Assembly: GCA_024734555.1 (NCBI GenBank)
Contig: JANPWX010000082.1
Location: 417,757-481,756 of the forward strand
Source: Trochalopteron elliotii
Lineage: Eukaryota > Chordata > Aves > Passeriformes > Leiothrichidae
Direction of reading: 5' to 3'
DNA length: 64,000 bases
The position numbers were made by a program, and so were the translations under genes. This document shows, in pieces, positions 23,526 through 36,049 of the stretch (the first letter of the stretch is position 1; every line of letters starts with the position of its first letter). Below the pieces are notes generated by a model that ran no database searches, had not been told where the DNA came from, and worked only from the letters and a program-made list of their open reading frames with translations.

Positions 23526-26500
23526 AATTAACTAATTTGGGAAGTCAAATAATAATGTTTTATCCAAACTTTATGGTTTAATTTAATTTTGAGTGATTTT
23601 TAAACACTTGGGAAACCAGCTTCAAACAAGGTTTTAGATGTCAACTACAGGCAAGCTGCAGAGTTGGCTGCAAGAGGTTAAGGCATAATTTTTCCCCAGT
23701 GGAGTGGAAGAATAAATGAAGTCCAGAGGGTGACCTCCAGTCCTCTCCAACAGCTGGCTTTCTCTATAGAGACTCCTTGGCAGCAAAAAACCTATGGCAA
23801 TTCCTCTATGATATCTGGATACAAGGGCTCACCAAATAGTACAGTAACACCTAAAAAAAGGGAAGAGAGCTGCTTGGTTTTTCAACTGTTGACTCCAGTG
23901 CTTTCCTTTCCTTACACAGATTGCCCTGAGTTAAGACAGGCTGTTCTGTAGTGCAAATTGCAGGCATTTACTAACCATAACTATAACCATAACCATAACC
24001 ATAACCATATTTTGAGGACTGTAGAGTGAACCTAGTCATGAATACTTGTTTCCCTCTTGGGATAATGGGAGGAGGAAGACACACTCTACCCCAGATTTTC
24101 AGGACATAACATACGTATCATTTTTTCACTTGATGGTAAATGTAGTATGCTACTGTTGGCTCAAGACAATGTTGCTGCATTTGCCAATTGTGACTAATTT
24201 TCCAATTGGAAGACATATTCACATACACATGTCTTTTCTGCCAGCTCCTGCCCAGTCATGCAGTCCATAAGAACTTTTCTTCACTTACTACGTGACAACC
24301 CTCATGCAAGCAAGCTTGGTCAGCCATGGTACAATATTGTATCACAAGGATGCTGTTATACTGTCAAACCCAAACAATAATAGGCATTGTCAGTTTTAGT
24401 GCCACTGATTGAACAAAGAGCTAGATACACAAACCAGCATCATTCAGTTTTGAGGGGCAGAGCCAGGCAAGGGGAACTGTGCTTAGTCTTGGCCATTGTA
24501 AGGAATCTGGCTTCTGTTTGTACAGACTGTTCAATATGACATGTTTATTCTAATCAGCATAGGATTTTATGGAAGTATAGGTCTACATGCACTCAAGGTA
24601 TTTGGCATTCTTCTGTAAGCCAGATAACATCTTTGACAGGAGGGCCTCAGGCTGCTGCTGGGATGCAGGCTCACTTAGAAGGAGAGGGTGTGCAGGCACT
24701 ACAAAACTCAGAGCAGGTTTACGCAATCAGTAGAATTTACACCAATGTGCAGAAGGAGGCATTGGCTCCTGATGTTCTTCAATCTGTGTTTTGGAAAGAA
24801 CGACATAGTAAGGTTTAACTGAGTGCTATCCTCAAATATGGCAGGTTCATAACTCGATACTTGTTCCTGCTTAAGGTCAATATTTAATTGAATGAATGGA
24901 TAATTTGTATAAATGCAGCTTCTCGAGCATCCCAAAGGCTACATTTATTTGTAAAGTATTGGCAAAGGATATTTAAAGTACTTGCAATTATTCAGTGAGA
25001 TTATTCAGTGAAAGCAAGTCCCTGCAGTAGCAAGTTGTTGGCTTCTATAACTAACTTAGTCTTTGGAGAACCAAAGGCTAAGAAGAGCTTTTCCTGTCAT
25101 GAAGGTTTATGATTGTACTTATTTCTGATTTTAAAAGAGTCTTATACAGTAGATGGTATGTCCATTGTGCATTTTGGGAAATGAAAGCAATTTCTACTTT
25201 AATAAACATTGAGTAGAATGTGATTATTTAAGGCCACCTGTAGGTGATGTTTTTAATCCCTAAGGCAGGCAATTACAAAGATACCCTAATCACCTGCAGG
25301 AAAAACAAAGAAAAACACAGCAACTAAAACCTATTTCTGATTAAGCTCATGGAACTGAAAGTAGCCAAAGCAAACTCTGTGATAAGACAGGAACAGAAAG
25401 ACCCGATGCTAGGTAAGTCTCAAGAAAGTTACTGGATTTTGCAAATTAATTTGGATCCAGCTTGTTCTTTGTTAACAATCTGCTCCAGAATTCTCAGAGG
25501 TAAGAAAAGTAACCTCCTAATTACTTTTAGGTGCCATGCTATCTGTTACATTACTCCCAGCTTAAGTGGAGACAGAATTTCATCCTTTTTAATAATATCC
25601 CACTCCCAGAACTTCAGTAATTTTGAACTCCATTAGGTTTTCTCTGTCTTTCTCTTTTCTTTCCACAGTATTGCAATTTCGAAACTTCTTGTGTAGATCC
25701 CTAAAGTAATGGCTTACGCAGCACCCTCTGAAGTAGGTAACTGTATTTGAGAAACTTTGCAATTTAACTGTTCTGTAAGATTTCCTGGTCTTAAGGAAGA
25801 ACACTACTAATATTCTGTCTGGGAAGGTAGTCTGTATTGTTTTTGCCAATTCATGTGTTTCTTCAGAATTTACATTTGCATCTTGATATGCATATCTACA
25901 GTTGTACTCACCATACTGCTAATGATGGCATTTAACATTTGGGACTGTGTGTTGAACATGTGCCATAAAATAGTATTGCTAGGGCAGCCGTACTCATAGC
26001 TAACAGAAGCCTTTTTTACTTTTTCTTAGTGATATTTTTCTTCTCTAAGTCATACGTTGCATTTTCTGTATCTTTTTATTGTAATGCTGTCAAAGTTTAG
26101 AATAGGTGCTTGTGCACTGATTTAGACAATTCTGACAAAAGGCCTGCAACTAATTTTGATACAGCAATTGTTAAATTTTATGCAGACTATTGTCTAAGCA
26201 TCTCTAAAAGCTACCCTAAAGTTTAAATAATTTTAAATGTAAAAAATGAAGAATTTTATATATTATTCCCCATTTGTACAAAATAGGAAGTAGATATGTT
26301 TCACCCTTTCTAATGAAAAAAAAATCTAGTTTGAAAATTATTTTAAGTCATAAACCAAAGTTTCTTCCCCACATTCTGAATGCTAGTTGCCTGCTCAAGC
26401 AAGGAACAGTAGTACTTGCCACAAGCACCAAACTGAGACACCTGTAAGATCCCAGTATCTGATCACATCTGATCACCTGAACCTGTGAACCACTAAACAA

Positions 26501-27906
26501 TATTACATCTGTGTAATCTATCAAACATTTTTCCCATGTCTCACAGTGACCTACACACCACAAAAAATATGCTGATCACTTTACCTGTAAGGCAAGGGTT
26601 GCAGCAAAGGACATGAAGCCATAACTGCAGTGTTTTAAGAAGACTGCAGGAGGGACTGAAAAATATGGGATTTTATGACACTGAGAGCATTTTAGCTGTA
26701 TGGATATTGCCTTGATAAATTTGACAGTGGGAGTTGGAGCTTGCCTTGTGCCCACTCTGATATGGAGGAAAAACTAGTAAAATTTGAGCCCAGATTTGGC
26801 CCTCAGAAAAGCTTTATGCCATTCAGTAAAATACATAAACCATTTCAGTGCTTCAAGACCATACTGATTGTCTGTGCTTTAAGCAGAGAAAAGATACTAA
26901 CCTTACTTAACAAGCAAGAAGGGGTTAAAACTTAGTAGGACACTTTTCTGGGAAAAAGTGTAGGGGGGAGGGTTGTGGTACCTGAGTTGTTTATTTTTGC
27001 AGCTGAGGTTTTTCCCTCTGAGGATGCCAGCTTGCCACAGCAGAGCTGCTCCATGTACAGATGTCTCATTTACAGTGGTGAGCAGCTGTACTCTGAGTTC
27101 TATTTAGATTATGTTGTGATGGATGACTTGAGTAGGAGACGTGAAGAGTGAATTAACAGCTTTAATAAAAACACATTGTTTGTCTTACTGATGCATTTTC
27201 ATTTTGCATTACCTTACTGTCATATCTCCCTCTCATCAGTGTTATTGTCTGCCCTGCTCTCTCCTTGTGTCTCCTGACTTCCAGGGTTCCTTTCCTGCCT
27301 TCTTTGTATTGCTGGGTTTCTTTCTCTTTTTTTTTCTTTCCTTTTCCCAGAGCTAGTTTGCTGGAGAAGTCAGATATCATTCCTTCTGCTGCTTGTGGTC
27401 TGGGTGGAGGCTCACTTCCCACTTCCCAGCCAGGACACTGTTCTCAGTGTTAACACCTCAGGAATCCAGTAACAGCCCTGTTGGTGAATAGTCCATAGCT
27501 GGAGGGAAAGGCACCTTAAAACACCTTTTCCAGCTCTGTTTGTTCTGAAAGATGGCCAAAGGAGATTGCTAATGCCTTCTGCTTGCTCCCCAGTGCTAAC
27601 TGGTTTAGCTCACCAGTCACAGAAATTGTTTTGGTTGCTTCTTACAGCAAGCCTCACTCTGGTTTACAGTCAGCCATCAAATTGTGCCAGTGGAGTCAAG
27701 GCAAGGTAGACCTGTCTCTTTAGAAGATGATTCTGGAGGAGAATTGTGGTAGGGCTTATTTGAAGGGTAGTGCAGTTCAGGCTGTCACCAGGAATCCAAG
27801 AGGCTCATGTCTGGGCTTTTTATTCTTCTGGAATCTTTTCGTGGTGCCTTGCCCCTGTAACAGGAAAATGTTTCTGGCCCACAGAAAAAATGGCCTGTTG
27901 GATTTT
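23526..27906. other. AT-rich non-coding DNA, 4.4 kb
   Basis: It contains a short hexamer tract at 23972-24008 and otherwise nothing recognised. No frame resembles an exon of a known family. Confidence 0.4.
23972..24008. repeat. (CATAAC)n hexamer tract
   Basis: About six imperfect copies of CATAAC. This is simple sequence. Confidence 0.8.
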
Positions 27907-28481
27907 TGTTGTGGTTTAACCCCAGCCAGAAACGCAGCCTATGCAGTTGCTCACTCACTACCCCAATAGCAGGATCAGGGAGAGAATGGGAAGGGTGAAA
28001 GTTAGAAAACTTGTGGGTTGAAATAAAGACAGTCTAATTGGGAAAGCAAAAGCTGCACATGTGAACAAAGCAAGGAATTAATTCACTGCCATCCAAGGGC
28101 AGGCAGGAGTTCAGCCATCTCCAAGGAGAGCAGGGCCCCATCACAGGTAATGGTTATTTGGGAAGACAAATGCCATTGCTCCAAATATGCCCCTTCCTCC
28201 CTCTTCCCTCCACTTCTTATACTGAGCATGATGTCACATGGCCCTTCAGTCAATTTGGGTCACCTGTCCTGGCTTTGTCTCCTCCCACCTCCCCGTGCAC
28301 CCCCAACTCCTTTACCAGCATGGCCATATGAAAATTAGAGAAGGCTCTGTATATGCTCTGCTCAGCAATAACAAAAACATCTCTGTATTATCAATGCTGT
28401 GTTCAGCCCAAATCCAAACCATGGCTCCATACCAGCCACTGCAAAGAAATTTAACTCTACCCAGCCAAAACTAGCAGTTTT
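27902..28481 (+). mobile_element. Solo LTR, avian ERVL type (570 bp)
   Basis: It opens TGTTGTGGTTTAACCCCAG at 27907 and ends AGCCAAAACTAGCA at 28476. Typical ERVL LTR blocks are present: GAAAACTTGTGGGTTGA, AATAAAGACAG, GCATGATGTCACATGG and CAGCAATAACAAAAACATC. The flanks ATTTT (27902-27906) and GTTTT (28477-28481) agree at 4 of 5 bases. The internal region was presumably lost by LTR-LTR recombination. Confidence 0.85.
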
Positions 28482-30033
28482 GTTTCTCCGTATATCTTTC
28501 CTTGTAGTATCCAGGCCTTCACTATACAAAATGACTGTCTACAAGTGAATTACATCACCCCTAACTTGACATTTGTAGAACTGGAAGTTCTGAGTTATTT
28601 TCTTATAATTTTTTTTTTGGGGGGGGGGGTTGTTGTTGTTTTTGGTGGTTTTTTGGTGGTTTTTGTTTTTTGTTTTTTGGGTTTTTTTTTCTCAAGTGTT
28701 GAATACTGAAGAAGCATAGGGCTAAATTCGACCTTGACAAATACTGTAATTGCTTCCCCAAAGCAAGCCAGACAGTGCATATTTATGAGTCCTCACAGAT
28801 ATTTTCCCACCTATTATTAGACATCTGTAAGGAAAAACACACTGTAGTCTGCTGCCTTGTTGACTTGTTCCATCACAGTATCACAGAAATTAAATTTTTT
28901 CTTAATTTTCTGAATGCTTAAGTCTCCTGTGACGAATCCTTGTCTTCTGTGATGAAATATAACCCCCAATACTTTTATTCATGATACATCTTGAGAACAG
29001 ATTACCTTCTGCAACATCCTCATAAGTAGTGCTCTACCTATCCCATGCACTCTCATCTACAAGCTAAGCACTCCAAGTTGCATCCTGGTTTTCATCCAAC
29101 TTTTATCTGATTCCAACAGCTCCTCCTGTCTGCTGAAGTGCAGCACCCTGAAATTAGGTACTAAGCGTCGTCTGAATCTTGTGGAAGTGACACTTCTCAC
29201 TCCAGCTCAACAGTGCACTTAATCTAGGCGGTGACATGCTGACTCAGGCTGACAACATTACTGCATCCCTTTATCTATCCCATCTTGTCCTCAGTTCTCT
29301 GGCTAGTATTTGCAAAGCTGATTACTGATGTACTTGTAGCACCTTGCACTTGTCCTTATGGAAGAGCATCCTCTTCTTTATGGATGATCTTCCAACTTCT
29401 CAGTTGTCTCTGTATCTTCATGTTTTTCCTCAATTAATCACCTCATGCTTCCACTCTTGTGATTCTTGACTACCTACTTCTGGTCATATAGTCACAGTAA
29501 AAATCCCATGGTAATCCATGGCAGAATCTTTGCTTTTGTTTGCATTAAATGTTGATAAATAGTGTCTTTTCATACCATTTTTTAGCTGACTTATTATATT
29601 CTAATGTAGGATGTGGGTAATTGCTCTGATTATAAGAAAACATGAAAAACTATACTAAAGGAAAACTATCTGATGTATTCTCTTTTGCATACCCCCAAGT
29701 CCTGATACTGTATCATAGGTGGAAACTGAATAGTTTGACATTATTTGCCTATAGCATGAATCCACACTGACTGCTACTCATGAAGCTCTTTTCTTTCCAG
29801 TGCTTACAAATACATTATTTAATTACATGTGCCACTATTTTTTGTTGTCAGCCCTGTAAATTTCCAGGCCCTGTGTTTTTTACTCCTCTGTAAGACTAAT
29901 CACCATTTTCACTCTTCTGCAGTTTTCTGGTATGTTATTATTCTTCCATAGATTAACAATTCCCAAGGGGCTCTGAGACTTCCCAAGGTTTTTGTGTATC
30001 TTAGCCTGAATTAAAAATATTTAACTTACCTAA
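28482..30033. other. AT-rich spacer with G/T-rich tract
   Basis: A low-complexity T8-G12 and GTT/GGTGG tract lies at 28610-28692. Nothing else was recognised. Confidence 0.4.
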
Positions 30034-30892
30034 TGTGGTGGGTTGACCTTGGCTGGATGCCATGTGCCCACCAAGCTGCTCTATTACTTCTGCTTCTCAG
30101 CTGGACAGGGAGAGAAGATGGATAAAAACTCATAGGCTGAGATAAAACAGTTTCCTAAAGCAAAAGCAAAAGGCTATATGCACACAAGCAAAGAGGAAAA
30201 AAACCAGAATTTTATTCCATACTTCCCATCAGCCAGTAATGTTCAGACACTTCCCAGGAAGCAGGGTTTCAACATGTATAGCTGTTGCTCTGGAAAGCAA
30301 ACACCGTTGTCGCCCTAAGTTTGCCTGCTTTTGCAGTTTTGTCGTGGAGATTATCCTGCAGCTTCATGTAAACTATGTATATATTTAGAACTTATCTATT
30401 TTGTTTACACATTTCTCCTCTGGGAGGAGAAATATGATTGATGGTGATGTTTGCCAACCAGGTCAAAGAGGTGGCAATCTGTGTAGCCAATCTTTTGCCT
30501 TTTGATCAAAGTGTATCTAAGATGGAGTCAGAAAAATTAAAATAGGACTTTCCTGCCTGACTTTCTGCTGTCTGCCTCGTCCTTTGTGTATCCAAAATTG
30601 TGACACACTGTGAACAATGAATGCCCACCCCTTTCTCCTCCTTTTCATAGCTTTTATATTTGAGCTGATGTCATATGGTGTGGAACATTCCTTTTGTCAC
30701 TTTGGCTTAGCTGCCCCAGCTGTGACCACTCCCAAGATCTTGCCCCTCCCCAGCTCCTTGATGGAAGGAGGAAGTGTTGAGACAGTGCTGATGCTGTACC
30801 AGCCCAATTTCTAGCTACCAATGCAAAGCACAACAGTGTGAGGGATGCAATGGGGAAATTAACTCCATCTCAGCCAGACCCAACACATCTAA
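30029..30892 (+). mobile_element. Solo ERVL-type LTR with a probable internal insertion
   Basis: It opens TGTGGTGGGTTGACCTTGG at 30034 and ends CAGCCAGACCCAACACA at 30887. The flanks CCTAA (30029-30033) and TCTAA (30888-30892) match at 4 of 5. Early blocks (AGGGAGAGAAGATGG, GATAAAACAG, GCTCTGGAAAGCAAACACCG) and late blocks (GCTGATGTCATATGG, GGGAAATTAACTCCATC) parallel the 27907 copy. The middle, about 30335-30610, has no counterpart there and may be a further insertion. Confidence 0.72.
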
Positions 30893-32555
30893 CCTGTTCT
30901 TTCCTCTTAGTATTATCTAAAACTGCTGTTATAAATGAATTTTAGCCAATTGGATAGAAAGAACAAATTTTATTTTTCCATTTTAAAATCTATTTGGGAC
31001 AGTCACGAAAAACAACATTCGAATGTTGAGTGAAACAGACGATTGACAGCAGGGATGCTATCTCACCCTGTTCCACGATTTTCTGGTGTTTGGGTCCAGG
31101 TTCTTATACTGTATTTTGTGCCTCCCAGCAGTGGAGGTATTGTGTCTTTAGATTCAAACCCAGTATTTTCACTCAGTGATGAATCTTGAACAGGTTTCTT
31201 GGCACTGGAACATGTTTGAAAGGATTTTCCGGGAATCCTCTTTTGGGATGCTGATTTCTCCAAATTTAGGGTCCACTCTTGAGATTAGTATCGATGAGTT
31301 GATGGTTTAGATGTACAAAACTTGATTAACTCAAGGAGCCACATCTTGGCGAGCCACTCTCTTTTTTGTGTAAATCAAGGTGTTAACTTGTCTATTCACA
31401 GATCACAAAGCGTGTTTAGGTATTTGGAAACAGCCCTCTCCATTCCAGGGACTAGCTTTACATTTTTAGAGTTACAAAAATATACATTCTATCTACTACA
31501 TTTATTACATCTCCTATATTTAATTGCACGAATTTACCATCATATCTATCACACTGCTATTTACTTGTGATTAGCCTTCTGAATTTTAGTGTATCAAATA
31601 GTACTGAAGAGAATAAAGATTTAAAGCAGTGTGTCAGTTCGTTATTGGCTTAGTGGACAAACATTTTTAAAAAATTTCTAAGGCTACTACTGTACTCAAT
31701 ATGACATGAGATACTACTACTTGATAGGGACTTCTTTACATCCTCTAGGATAGGGAAAACATTGTTTTTCTTAATGAAAGCTGAATTTATAATGTATTTG
31801 GTAGCCAAGCTTAAAAATACCAAATATATTGATATTAATGACAAAACTCCAATAATTTGTAGGCTGTTCTATATTATGTGGGAATGTAGCTTAATATACA
31901 TAGATCAGCTTAATATCTGGGAAACATTTATGTAGCTGGCACATTATTCACTTACTGTTTTTCATCCAGTGATGGATCACTGTGTCAAATTGCATTACTT
32001 AGGAAATCTGGTGTGTAAATTTTTGAAGTCTGATGGGATTAAATTCCCCTAAATCAGATTTACATTGAAAGCATAGGTGGGCTCTAATATTTCATTTATA
32101 GACACTAACATGCTGTACCAGTCATGTAAGTGAATATCATCCTTTGTTACTAGATAGAAGTGCTTGTCTGAAGCATAACAGTGTATCTGAGGCAATAACA
32201 AATGAAACATTGGTTAAACATTATTATTTCCTAGTGAGGCTTTGGTGTCAATTTCATAATGAAGCACCGAACTAAACAGAATCTACCAGGAATGTCTGTA
32301 AGGAGGAAGTAGTATGGCCATTGAATTTTCTCATTGGTGATATGATCACTCTTCTACTGAACAATTTTTGCTTCATTTAGCGGTGTTCCTCTACATGCAC
32401 GTGTTTTTTGCCTGGAAAGAGAGCAAACTCATCATGAACAGGCTGAACAGAGAGGATAATTTTTCGCCATGACTTGTAAAGTGATCCATCCTAATGACTG
32501 TGTCACCTGCATGTATAAAATTACTCTAAGCAGCAATTGAAATACTGGGAATTAA
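30893..32555. other. AT-rich spacer, nothing recognised
   Basis: No gene or repeat was recognised in 1.66 kb. Confidence 0.4.
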
Positions 32556-33335
32556 CAGTTTGTTGGGGGTTAGATTTGTTTCTTTTTTACTTATAGTAAT
32601 TTTCCCCATAAGCTGCTAGGAGACTAACTACTTGGTACTTAAGGGTGCTTGACCAAAACAAAGAGGCGGCCAAAGCTCAGAGGGAGAAGGTCACACGAGT
32701 TTTGGGGCAGGCAAAGGACAGAGCTGGAGGCAGCTTGGCTCTCTGGTTTTTGGCATTAGGAGAGAGAGGACACACCCAAGCTGCTGCTTGCTGCTGGAGG
32801 AGTTCACTGTCAACAGAAAGTCCACTCCTGGGAAATCTACCATCATCTGCTCCTGTGCCCTAGAATTCTGAGCTCCTCTGCTGGAGTTGAGCCAGCCCTG
32901 CTTGCCGTTGTGGCTTCAGTGTGACCCTGCACCCCCTGCCCTGCCGGGGCACCCTGCCCCTGCCTGCCGGGAACATCCTGCCGTTCCAGCTACCATCGTG
33001 GAACTTCTGATAGATCTCATCCACCGGCCCACGATGTCCTACCATTCCAGCTTGGTGCTCTCAGGGCCCCAAGAGATCAGACTGCTCTAGGCTTTGTTTC
33101 ACAAAGCCCCTCGAGGTTCCTGGTTCTGTTATTATTATTGCTGTAGTTGTTGTTTGTTTGCCTTTGTTATACATACTAGTAGAGGACTGTTGTTCCTATC
33201 CCCATACCTCTGCCTGAAAGCCCCTTTAGTTTTCTAAATTATAATAATTTGGAGGGAGAGGATTTGAATTCTCCATTCCGAGGGAGGCCCTGCCCCTCTC
33301 TAGCAGACACCTGTCTTTCAAACCAAGACACAGTT
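32556..33335 (-). mobile_element. Solo LTR, TGTCTTGGTTTGAAAGACA family (770 bp)
   Basis: On the minus strand it runs from TGTCTTGGTTTGAAAGACAG at 33330 to CTAACCCCCAACA at 32561. It is flanked by a perfect 5-bp duplication CAGTT (32556-32560 and 33331-33335). It shares the AATTATAATAATTTGG block and the AACAACTACAGCAATAATAA run with its relatives at 3.7, 19.9, 21.3 and 53.5 kb. Confidence 0.88.
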
Positions 33336-35153
33336 TTTCTTATTATAAATCTCACATGAGACAACAATAAAATTAACTCAGAGGTATAGTCCTACCGTTT
33401 CCAAATTCATTATGGTTAAGGCAAAAACATATTCAAAAATGAAGCTTTGTGTCCTATTTTTTTTTTATTTTTCATTTTTAAGAAGCAGATTAGATAGTTG
33501 GTTTTTTTTCTTTATTCTTTTTACACCACTGGAGAGAATCCTTACCTGCAAAGCAGTAATCTCTCTTCCCACTATCAGTGGATGCTGTGTGAATTGATTT
33601 TGGAAAATAAACAGTTGCTCATAACTGTCTAGTTCAGTAGAGAAACAGAACAGGTAGTTTACTGAAATTTAAGCTATAGTTTGGGTAGTGTGTATGTGGC
33701 ATTAAACTGTGTGCCTTGAAACACATTGATTATACAACCAGTTATAGATACTAATGCCAGTCTCTCAGGAAGAAAAGGGCTCTGTTGGGCAAGGTGCTGT
33801 ACAAACCCACAGCACCTGCTCAGATATTATCATAGAAGCACAGGCTGAATGGATTTCAACAGATCAGTTTATTGTGCTGCCCCATGTCAAGATTAATTAT
33901 CCCCATTTTATTCCTGGAAGATGTCTGTCCAACTCTTTCTTTAAGGCCCCCAAAGATGGGCTTCCCAACTTCTCAGGATGATTTAATCTAGTGTTTTCTC
34001 CACTTCCTGCTAGAGAACTTCTTTCACACTTAATATAAATCCACATGTAATATAAATTTCTCTTATGCAATTGAAGCTCTGTTTCTTTCCCTAGCCACCA
34101 CAAATACTGTAAGAGATTGCTCCATCTTGCAGCAGCCTGGAACACTGTTATTTTAGTCCGGCTTTCCTCCGTCTCATTTTTCTTCCTGGCTACATGACAG
34201 CAATTAACTCAGGCTCTTTTTGTGTCTCTACCATTCTGGTCTCCCTCTCATCTTTTTCAAAAGTATTCATAGTGGTTTACCTTCCCTGACCTGCACCCAA
34301 AGTGGGATGCTGCTCTCTAGCTGGGATACCACCAGCAGGTGAAGGACTGTGGGGTGCCTGCAGGCTCCACTCCTGTCGATGTTCCAATGAGCTGCTTTTT
34401 TAATAACCAATTACAGAGTTAATTCATGCTCAGCTGGAGATCCATTACAACCTCCAAGAACTATTATAAAAAACAACAGGCCTAACGTTGACCAATCACT
34501 CCTTATTTTGAATTCATGTTGCTGATTAAGTGCAGTATTTTTGTTTTGCTAAGAGAGACTTAAGGTGTGTTTTACAGCTAGACAGAGGACTGAGTCAGGA
34601 AAGAGCAAACTCACTTAGACAAGGTCACACAGGGAATTTGGAGAAGAGCCAGGAATCATTTCTGACTGAGCTCTGGAGGCCTCATCAGTCAGTCTCCTTA
34701 CAGGTTGTAGTGGAAAATCATGGGATTGAATACTGAAAATGTGTCAGGCTCTTCATCTGACTCATTTGCACTGGTTTTGTGGACCTCACTAAAGAGATCC
34801 AACAAGATGAGTGTTTGCCAGTCATCTATTACAATGTCCTGGCATTGTTTATATCTGCAGACTGAAAGCAAAAAGTGTTAATTTTGCAAGATGTAAACGC
34901 TGTATGAATTAGTTGCCTTGCAGGCAGACAGGCCACCAACCTATTTGACAGCAGATCTTTGTATTTCATCTTCTTGTAACAGCCATTATACTCTAATTGT
35001 TAATGAGAAAAACAAACAAGCATGTAGAGCTAGCCCTTGGTATTCATCATGCTCCTTTCCAGCTGTATGGTGAGAAGAGAAGAGATGAGACGAGACAATG
35101 CAATTGTTAACTCCCTCTCCTTTAGGATGCCTGGTTAGATCCAAAGTTTTCCA
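33336..35153. other. AT-rich spacer, nothing recognised
   Basis: No repeat or exon was recognised before the open frame that begins at 35154. Confidence 0.4.
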
Positions 35154-35209
35154 ATGGAATTTCCCCATAATTTCAGAAGTTGTTCGGTGTTAAGCACTCC
35201 ACAGTTGGC
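35154..35209 (+). other. Left part of an open frame split by ERV-B (candidate exon)
   Basis: An ATG-initiated frame, MEFPHNFRSCSVLSTPQ, runs up to the ERV-B target duplication. It continues in the same register beyond the provirus at 44199 and reaches a TAG at 44392-44394. Together it would be about 83 codons in the uninterrupted host allele. A possible splice acceptor (CCCCATAATTTCAG/AAG) ends at 35176, so part of this could be a terminal coding exon. I do not recognise the protein. A chance open frame is a real possibility. Confidence 0.25.
35204..35209. repeat. ERV-B target-site duplication, left copy
   Basis: GTTGGC lies immediately before the TG of the 5' LTR and is repeated exactly at 44193-44198. 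A 6-bp duplication is the class II (alpha/beta) signature. Confidence 0.95.
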
Positions 35210-35756
35210 TGTGGTAGTGTGTTTTTAAGTTTCATGTACTGTTCAGTTTCATGTACTCCATTTTGTTCCCTTGAACTCCATTTTGTTCTCCTATACCCCA
35301 TGTTGTATGTAACCCTCCCCCATAATGTATCCCTCCTAGTCCTGTCCCTCATCCTGGGGCCCCTCCCAGAGCCTGGAAGGTTCTGGGAGAGGCATTGAGT
35401 GGTTGGTCAGGATCCAGTCTTCCCCCTCCCACTCCCCTTTGGTTTGAAATTGTGTATGTCGATTAAGTTATCAGCCACTCCCCTGTCCCTTTCCATTGGT
35501 CCCTTGTGCAACCCATCCCTGAGTCCCACCCACCGTTAAAAGGAGCTGTCACCCTGTGCTGGGGGTCTCTCTCCAGAGGCACCAGCTGAGGTGAGGGCTC
35601 TGCCCAATAAACTCTGGTCTGTGTTTACCCCGAAGAGAGTCCCTCCTTTTTACTGTTCTCTCTATCACCATACTCGAGCCCTCGGCGTGGGAACGAACCA
35701 TTGGTTTGTGGCAGTGTCCCGGGGCTGGCTGTGTGAGGCGGACGCCGGACGCTGCA
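35210..35756 (+). repeat. ERV-B 5' LTR (547 bp)
   Basis: TGTGGTAGTGTG…GACGCTGCA. A TATA-like TTAAAAGG lies near 35535-35542. AATAAA is at 35606-35611. The CpG-rich U5 runs up to 35756. It is identical to the 3' LTR for the first ~447 bp, then differs by 11 transitions in the last ~100 bp. Confidence 0.95.
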
Positions 35757-35759
35757 GAG

Positions 35760-35777
35760 TGGTGCCCAACGTGGGGC
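35760..35777 (+). promoter_or_regulatory. ERV-B primer-binding site, tRNA-Lys(1,2) type
   Basis: TGGTGCCCAACGTGGGGC lies three bases after the LTR and is identical to the ERV-A site. It matches the Lys-1,2 primer site except at position 4 (T for C). Confidence 0.9.
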
Positions 35778-36039
35778 CCCTGCCGAGAGCACACCGTTGT
35801 GTGTGTCAGCTTGAAGGCTGACACAGCTGGCCCAGCTTGGACTGGACCCTGTGCAAGGATCCTGAGGATTCTGTGGACTTGCCCGGGCCCGATCCTCAGC
35901 GCTTCAAGCACCGCCAGTCGAAGCAGCTCCAGTTCAGAGTGCACTCCTGGTGGAGGAGGGAGGTAGCTTCCTGGCACCTGTGGAAGTCCCCCTTGGAGAG
36001 AGCACCGACACACTGACCTTTTCTACCCCCTGACCGGAT

Positions 36040-36049
36040 TTGGTAAGTA
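36040..36049 (+). promoter_or_regulatory. Candidate major splice donor of ERV-B
   Basis: TTTG/GTAAGTAT in the leader is a near-consensus donor, with GT at 36043-36044, upstream of gag as expected for subgenomic env mRNA. A matching acceptor candidate, TTTCTGTTTAAGTTGTAG, ends at 42124 just ahead of the env start. Confidence 0.6.

Noticed and set aside
23972..24008. Possible interstitial telomere repeat
   Set aside because: The unit is CATAAC, not the vertebrate CCCTAA/TTAGGG unit.
35101..35130. Strong polypyrimidine/AG acceptor CTCCCTCTCCTTTAG at 35125
   Set aside because: As the acceptor for the split open frame it meets an in-frame stop at 35136, so it cannot be the acceptor of that frame.
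35549..36013. 154-codon minus-strand frame
   Set aside because: It lies across the LTR U5 and leader of ERV-B. It is open by GC richness only, with part repeated in the 3' LTR.
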